Shown in pieces: positions 59,931 through 64,000 of a stretch of DNA of 64,000 nucleotides. The DNA comes from Absicoccus intestinalis (GTDB lineage Bacteria > Bacillota_I > Bacilli_A > Erysipelotrichales > Erysipelotrichaceae). Both the position numbers and the translations under genes were made by a program. The notes beneath the pieces were generated by a model. The model was not told the DNA's origin. It searched no databases and saw nothing but the letters and a program-made list of their open reading frames with translations. Each line of letters opens with the position of its first letter. The first letter of the stretch is position 1. The DNA lies in contig NZ_JALBUS010000011.1 of the NCBI RefSeq assembly GCF_033971885.1, forward strand, positions 1-64,000. The letters are read 5' to 3'.

Positions 59931-61116
59931 GCGATTTTCCATTGCAGCTATCTTTTCTATTTTTGTGACCTTTACCGTCTTGATGGTGACCATCAATGTC
60001 ATCAATTATCATAAGATCATCGAAAATGCCGATTTTATCTTGACGACACTCAAAGAAAATGAAGGATATTTTCCGGCTTTCGGGAAAGATCAAAACAATG
60101 GGCGTTGGTCCAAAGAAACGCCATTTGAATCGCGTTATTTTATTGCGACAATCAGTGAAGACGAAACCATCACAACGATTGATATGGCCAAGATCCAAGC
60201 CATTGATATCACGCAAGCACGAAATTATGTCAAAGTGGTTTCTAGTTTTGATAAGACACGGGGCTTTTATCAAGATTATCGATATATTCGTTATAAAGAA
60301 AATGGCAATACGGTCTTGATCTTTTTAGATTGTACGCGTTCGCTCGATAATTGGCGTACTTTCTTAGAAGCAAGTTGTTTGGTGGCCACGATTGGTTTGA
60401 TCATTTCTTCCATCTTGATCGTATTCATTTCAGGACGAATCATGAAGCCGGTTGCAGAAAGTTATGAAAAACAGAAACGATTTATTATCGATGCAGGCCA
60501 TGAAATTAAGACTCCATTGGCAACGATTGATGCGGATTTGACGGTATTGGAAATGGACGGTGTATCGAACGAATGGACCGATGATATTCATGTCCAAACC
60601 AAACGATTGGCGGATTTAACCAATAATTTGATCGTGCTTTCGCGGATGCAAGAAACGCAAAAACCAGAAGCTTTGGTCGATTTGGACCTTTCCAAGCTTG
60701 TATCTACAGTGGCGAATTCATTTGATGCACGAGCCAAAATGGAAAATAAGACGTTTGAAAAAGATGTGGATGAGAATGTACATATGAAAGGCGGCCAAAA
60801 AGAAATTGAACAATTGATTTCCATTCTTATGGATAATGCCTTTAAATATTCGACTGAAAATGGTATGGTTCGGATTGCTTTGCATCAAAAGAAAAAGATT
60901 GAATTGATCGTTTACAATACGACGGAATTCATTGCTAAAGATAGTTTGCCGCATTTATTTGATCGTTTTTATCGAACCGATCAAAGTCACAATTCCCAAA
61001 CGGGGGGATATGGCATTGGTTTATCCATTGCCCAAGCCATTGTTCAATCTTATAAAGGAAAGATCGAGGCAACCACAGAAGATGAAAAGTCTTTACGCAT
61101 TCAGGTTGAATTATAG
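59911..61116 (+). CDS. Sensor histidine kinase
   Basis: The 401 residues have two membrane helices (about 12-32 and 151-172) flanking an extracellular sensor region of about 115 residues. The H-box is FIIDAGHEIKTPLATIDADL, the N-box is LISILMDNAFKYS, and the G-box is GGYGIGLSIAQAIV. It phosphorylates the response regulator encoded just upstream. The stimulus is unknown. The neighbouring ABC exporter is a possible but unproven target. Confidence 0.93.
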   Translation: MIKKLRKRFSIAAIFSIFVTFTVLMVTINVINYHKIIENADFILTTLKENEGYFPAFGKDQNNGRWSKETPFESRYFIATISEDETITTIDMAKIQAIDITQARNYVKVVSSFDKTRGFYQDYRYIRYKENGNTVLIFLDCTRSLDNWRTFLEASCLVATIGLIISSILIVFISGRIMKPVAESYEKQKRFIIDAGHEIKTPLATIDADLTVLEMDGVSNEWTDDIHVQTKRLADLTNNLIVLSRMQETQKPEALVDLDLSKLVSTVANSFDARAKMENKTFEKDVDENVHMKGGQKEIEQLISILMDNAFKYSTENGMVRIALHQKKKIELIVYNTTEFIAKDSLPHLFDRFYRTDQSHNSQTGGYGIGLSIAQAIVQSYKGKIEATTEDEKSLRIQVEL

Positions 61117-61119
61117 ACA

Positions 61120-61154
61120 AAACGAGAATATCCGATGGATATCATCGTTTTTTT
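61120..61154 (+). terminator. Terminator after the kinase gene
   Basis: aacgagaatatcc-gat-ggatatcatcgtt is a stem with a 2-nt internal mismatch, followed by TTTTT. Confidence 0.7.
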
Positions 61155-61162
61155 ATAAAGAA

Positions 61163-61183
61163 AAGGAGCTGGATGAGCTCCTT
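61163..61183 (-). terminator. Terminator of ldh
   Basis: On the minus strand aaggagct-catcc-agctcctt is followed by TTCTTT, just beyond the ldh stop. Confidence 0.75.
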
Positions 61184-61189
61184 GATGGA

Positions 61190-62167
61190 TTATTCGTAAT
61201 CAGCTAATAAATCCGATAATTCATCTTGAATGGTTTGACGTAACGTATTGAACGAACGATCAAACAATTCTTGGTCTTGATCGGTCATTGGCAATTTAAT
61301 GACTTCTTCGACACCATTGGATCCAACGATACTTGGTGTACCAATGTAGTAACCTTCTTGACCATATTCACCTTGTTGATAACTAGATACTGGCAAGATG
61401 GCACGTTCGTTATTCAATACACAAGTAACGATACGTTTCAAGGCAAGACCGATTCCATAATAAGTGGCACGTTTTAATTCAATGATCTTATAAGCTTTAT
61501 CACGAACACCAATATATAATTCTTGTAATTCTGCTAAAGATACATCGCCTTTTTCGTCCAAGTATTCCAATAAGTTTTTGCAGCCAACATAGGTGTTAGC
61601 CCAAGATACGAAACTAGAATCACCATGTTCACCCATGATATAAGCATGGATATTGCTTGGTGCTACATTCAAGCGTTCACTGATTGCAAAACGCAAACGT
61701 GCGGTATCCAATACATCACCGGAACCAAATACATGATTCTTTTGTAGACCGGATGTTTTGTAAGCCACATATGTCATGATGTCAACTGGGTTTCCAGCAC
61801 AAATCAAGATACCATCAAAGCCATTGGCTTTTAAGTTCTCACAGCAATCTTTTGTGATCTTGGCATTGATCTTAACCAATTCCAAACGTGTTTGGCCTGG
61901 TTTTTGTGCAATACCAGCTGTTAATACAACAATGTTTGTATCTTTGGCATCTGCATAGCTACCGGCACGAATCTTCATTTTGGTTTCCGCATAAACTAAA
62001 CCATCACTCAAATCCATTTCTTCGCCTTTGGCTTTGTCTGTGTTGACATCGACTAAAACCAATTCATCGATTCCTTTTTCCGATAAAAGGGAATACGCAA
62101 AACTCATGCCGACAAAGCCGGTACCAATCAACATGATTTTTCTTTTAGAAATTTTTTCTGTAGCCAT
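61190..62167 (-). CDS. ldh: L-lactate dehydrogenase
   Basis: It reduces pyruvate to L-lactate with NADH, regenerating NAD in fermentation. The 325 residues have the Rossmann motif IGTGFVGMSFA (residues 14-24), Asp for NAD at VLVDVNTDKAKG, the mobile loop with Arg in KPGQTRLELVKIN, GSGDVLDTARLR and the catalytic His in YIMGEHGDSSFVSW. AGAGGAGG precedes the ATG. PFL and LDH compete for pyruvate in this organism. Confidence 0.96.
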   Translation of the reverse strand: MATEKISKRKIMLIGTGFVGMSFAYSLLSEKGIDELVLVDVNTDKAKGEEMDLSDGLVYAETKMKIRAGSYADAKDTNIVVLTAGIAQKPGQTRLELVKINAKITKDCCENLKANGFDGILICAGNPVDIMTYVAYKTSGLQKNHVFGSGDVLDTARLRFAISERLNVAPSNIHAYIMGEHGDSSFVSWANTYVGCKNLLEYLDEKGDVSLAELQELYIGVRDKAYKIIELKRATYYGIGLALKRIVTCVLNNERAILPVSSYQQGEYGQEGYYIGTPSIVGSNGVEEVIKLPMTDQDQELFDRSFNTLRQTIQDELSDLLADYE

Positions 62168-62207
62168 TGAATACTAATCCTCCTCTAATGTAAGTATTTC
62201 TGAACTT

Positions 62208-62230
62208 ATTATACTCCATTTATTGTTCGT
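62208..62230 (-). promoter_or_regulatory. Promoter of ldh
   Basis: On the minus strand a perfect TATAAT (62213-62208) follows a TTGTAC about 15 bp upstream. It lies about 40 bases before the ldh start. Confidence 0.55.
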
Positions 62231-62244
62231 ACAAAACAAAAATA

Positions 62245-62272
62245 AAAGGATTTCGTAAAAACGAAACCCCTT
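62245..62272 (-). terminator. Terminator of the HtrA gene
   Basis: On the minus strand aaggggtttcgt and acgaaatcctttt form a stem with one unpaired base, followed by ATTTTTG. Confidence 0.65.
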
Positions 62273-62275
62273 ACA

Positions 62276-63430
62276 TTAAGAATTGGATGAACCAAGCGTT
62301 ACTGTCTTCGTGACTTTCTTGCCATCGCGTTCTACGACTACTTTGACTTTATCGCCTGGACTATGTTTCTGAATGACAGCTTTTGCCTCACTGGAAGTGG
62401 AAATCGAAGTGCCATCGATCGATACAATACGATCACCGGACTTTAGACCAGCTTTATCAGCCGCACCCCCACTTACGACTTGGACGATGTAACAACCTTC
62501 CGTAGCCCCCTCATCGACATAATAGTTGGAGCTGCCTTTTGTATAATCATATAAAGAAACATTCAATGCGGCACGATTGGTGACTTTTCCATTTGCGATC
62601 AATTCATTGATGACATCGATTGCACTATTGATGGGAATCGCAAATCCAATGCCCTCAACACTGCCATTGGATGATGAAGAACTGGATGAATATTTCGCAT
62701 TGACAATACCAATCAAATTGCCATTGGCATCAAATAAACCACCGCCAGAGTTACCTGGTGAAATGGATGCGTCCGTTTGCAGCAATGTCATCGTCGTGTT
62801 ATCGATTTGGACTTGGCGGTCCAAAGCAGAAATAATACCTTCCGTTACGGTACCCCCTAATTCGCCCAATGGATTTCCAATCGCAATCGCCACATCACCG
62901 ACATTTAAACTGCTTGAATCACCCAGTGTAACTGGTGTTAAATTACTGGCATCAATTTTTAATACCGCCAGATCACTGTCTGAATCACTACCAACTAAAG
63001 TGGCTTGATATGATTTTCCATCGGTTGTCTTCACGGTAATGCTCGAAGCCCCTTCAATGACATGGTTGTTGGTTACGATATAGCCATCTTTACTATAGAC
63101 AATTCCACTACCGGCCCCTTCTGAAATATATTGGCCATAAATACTATTGCCATTAGAAACGGATTCGGTAGTGATCTCAACAACACTCGGACCACATTTG
63201 CTGGCAATGTCACTGACATCATTGACTTTGGATGAACCTGTTGTAGACCCTTTGACTTGGTTGATGGTGACGTTGCCGGATGATGTATTTAGGTTGGAAG
63301 CTATATAACCACCGGTAAATCCTAAAACCCCTGACAACAAGGCACATACCAATACAAGGATCAAGACTTGTTTGGGAATTTTGGCTTTTTCTTTAAATTC
63401 TGGTGGTTGTTCTTGCATATTATGATTCAT
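62276..63430 (-). CDS. htrA: HtrA/DegP-like serine protease
   Basis: The 384 residues comprise a short cytosolic start, a membrane anchor (VLILVLVCALLSGVLGFTGG, about 22-41), a Ser/Gly/Asn-rich linker, a trypsin-like domain with His in VTNNHVIEGA, Asp in SDSDLAVLKI and Ser in SPGNSGGGLFD, and one PDZ domain (ADKAGLKSGDRIVSIDG). It acts outside the membrane in protein quality control. AAAGGAGG precedes the ATG. It is divergent from the MBOAT gene. Confidence 0.94.
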   Translation of the reverse strand: MNHNMQEQPPEFKEKAKIPKQVLILVLVCALLSGVLGFTGGYIASNLNTSSGNVTINQVKGSTTGSSKVNDVSDIASKCGPSVVEITTESVSNGNSIYGQYISEGAGSGIVYSKDGYIVTNNHVIEGASSITVKTTDGKSYQATLVGSDSDSDLAVLKIDASNLTPVTLGDSSSLNVGDVAIAIGNPLGELGGTVTEGIISALDRQVQIDNTTMTLLQTDASISPGNSGGGLFDANGNLIGIVNAKYSSSSSSSNGSVEGIGFAIPINSAIDVINELIANGKVTNRAALNVSLYDYTKGSSNYYVDEGATEGCYIVQVVSGGAADKAGLKSGDRIVSIDGTSISTSSEAKAVIQKHSPGDKVKVVVERDGKKVTKTVTLGSSNS

Positions 63431-63511
63431 GGTTTACGTGTACCTCCTTTGACACATGCATTAGTATACTACAAATAATTCCTTAAATTTACATAAAAAC
63501 AGTCGGAAATT

Positions 63512-63520
63512 TGATATGAT
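63512..63520 (+). promoter_or_regulatory. Extended -10 promoter of the MBOAT gene
   Basis: tgatatgat matches TGNTATAAT with one difference, 24 bases before the start codon. No good -35 is seen, as usual for extended -10 promoters. Confidence 0.45.
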
Positions 63521-63544
63521 AAAGCGGAGGAAGGGAAAGAAATC

Positions 63545-64000
63545 ATGGTTTTTTCGAGCTTACTTTTTATTTTTGCGTTCTTAGTACCCTGTATGATCAT
63601 CTATACGCTTGTGGATGATACCAAAAAGAACCAGGTACTTCTGATTTTTTCATTGATTTTCTATTCTTGGGGTGGACCCCGATATTTGATCCTTTTGCTT
63701 GTCGATACCTGGGCTAGTTGGTGGTTTGCGATACAGATCACACGACATCGAAAACAGGCCAAACACTATTTACTAGGCGAATGCGTCGTACTATTGGGGC
63801 TATTAGGCATTTTTAAATATACGGTCTTTTTTTGTTCCAATTTCCATGCTTGGTTTGGCATTCCCAAAGTGATTCCCCAAATCGTTTTGCCCATTGGTAT
63901 TTCTTTTTATACCTTTCAGTTATTATCCTATGTGATCGATGTCTATCGAAAAGAGGTCAAAGCGCAACCAAAATTTTGGAAACTCTTATTATATTCCAGC
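63545..64000 (+). CDS. MBOAT family O-acyltransferase (5' part)
   Basis: The frame from ATG 63545 (AGGAAGGG upstream) stays open for 152 codons to the window edge. It reads MVFSSLLFIFAFLVPCMIIY, then SLIFYSWGGPRYLILLLVD, FKYTVFF and LPIGISFYTFQLLSYVIDVY. That last segment is the hallmark of AlgI/DltB-like MBOAT proteins, which transfer acyl groups to cell-surface polysaccharides across the membrane. The YSWGGP and PIGISFYTFQ motifs favour the AlgI-type group over DltB. The catalytic His lies beyond the window. A partner SGNH/AlgJ-like gene would be expected downstream. Confidence 0.9.
   Translation, partial: MVFSSLLFIFAFLVPCMIIYTLVDDTKKNQVLLIFSLIFYSWGGPRYLILLLVDTWASWWFAIQITRHRKQAKHYLLGECVVLLGLLGIFKYTVFFCSNFHAWFGIPKVIPQIVLPIGISFYTFQLLSYVIDVYRKEVKAQPKFWKLLLYSS

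Overview
The window looks like a chromosomal segment of a low-GC, fermentative Firmicute, most likely in or near the Erysipelotrichia. This is inferred from protein flavour, codon use, a one-piece tmRNA beside smpB, L-lactate dehydrogenase, pyruvate formate-lyase, a sortase B and the murG-murB-divIB cell-division block. No rRNA or tRNA was found, so the assignment is tentative.

Positions 1-5368 are an accessory region. It holds very small genes and gene remnants separated by at least seven copies of a roughly 34-bp palindromic repeat (622, 1762, 2141, 2618, 3182, 3587, 3969). In one reading frame the best copies encode a junction GFSGPEISPTES. One copy continues into a 79-codon toxin-like C-terminal domain with no start codon, overlapped by its likely immunity gene. 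I read the region as a boneyard of orphan polymorphic-toxin/immunity cassettes. It is mixed with truncated yjcQ-like genes and two small hydrophobic peptides.

Positions 5369-28733 are mostly housekeeping: an Orn/Lys/Arg-type decarboxylase with an AGCS symporter, serC-serA, mgtE, a CapA-like protein, smpB and ssrA, two flavodoxins, a matrixin-like protease, an Ada protein, a LexA-like S24 repressor divergent from a 40-residue hydrophobic peptide, a large SWIM/SNF2 ATPase, dxs, two flavin/PNPOx-type split-barrel proteins, a DUF2974 hydrolase and a MerR regulator.

Positions about 28734-41036 are an A+T-rich defence island. It contains a complete type I-C CRISPR-Cas operon (cas3-cas5-cas8-cas7-cas4-cas1-cas2) and an array of 12 perfect 33-bp repeats plus one decayed terminal repeat. 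It also contains a SNF2-family ATPase gene interrupted by a single in-frame TAG. The flavodoxin at its left edge appears C-terminally short.

Positions 41037-64000 return to core functions. A ZTP (pfl-motif) riboswitch precedes pflB-pflA. Then come a patatin-like protein, a HAD phosphatase, an aldose epimerase-like protein, sortase B, murG-murB-divIB, an Asp23 protein with a FakA-like kinase, a DUF438/hemerythrin protein and a LysR regulator divergent from a two-gene ABC exporter. A metallophosphoesterase with a perfect cre-like box, a two-component system, ldh, an HtrA protease and the start of an MBOAT acyltransferase close the window. PFL, LDH and the riboswitch together suggest mixed-acid/lactic fermentation with formate feeding one-carbon metabolism. 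The clearest candidates for something undescribed are the repeat-delimited cassette region, the LexA-like/small-peptide pair and the OCRE-like tail on DivIB.
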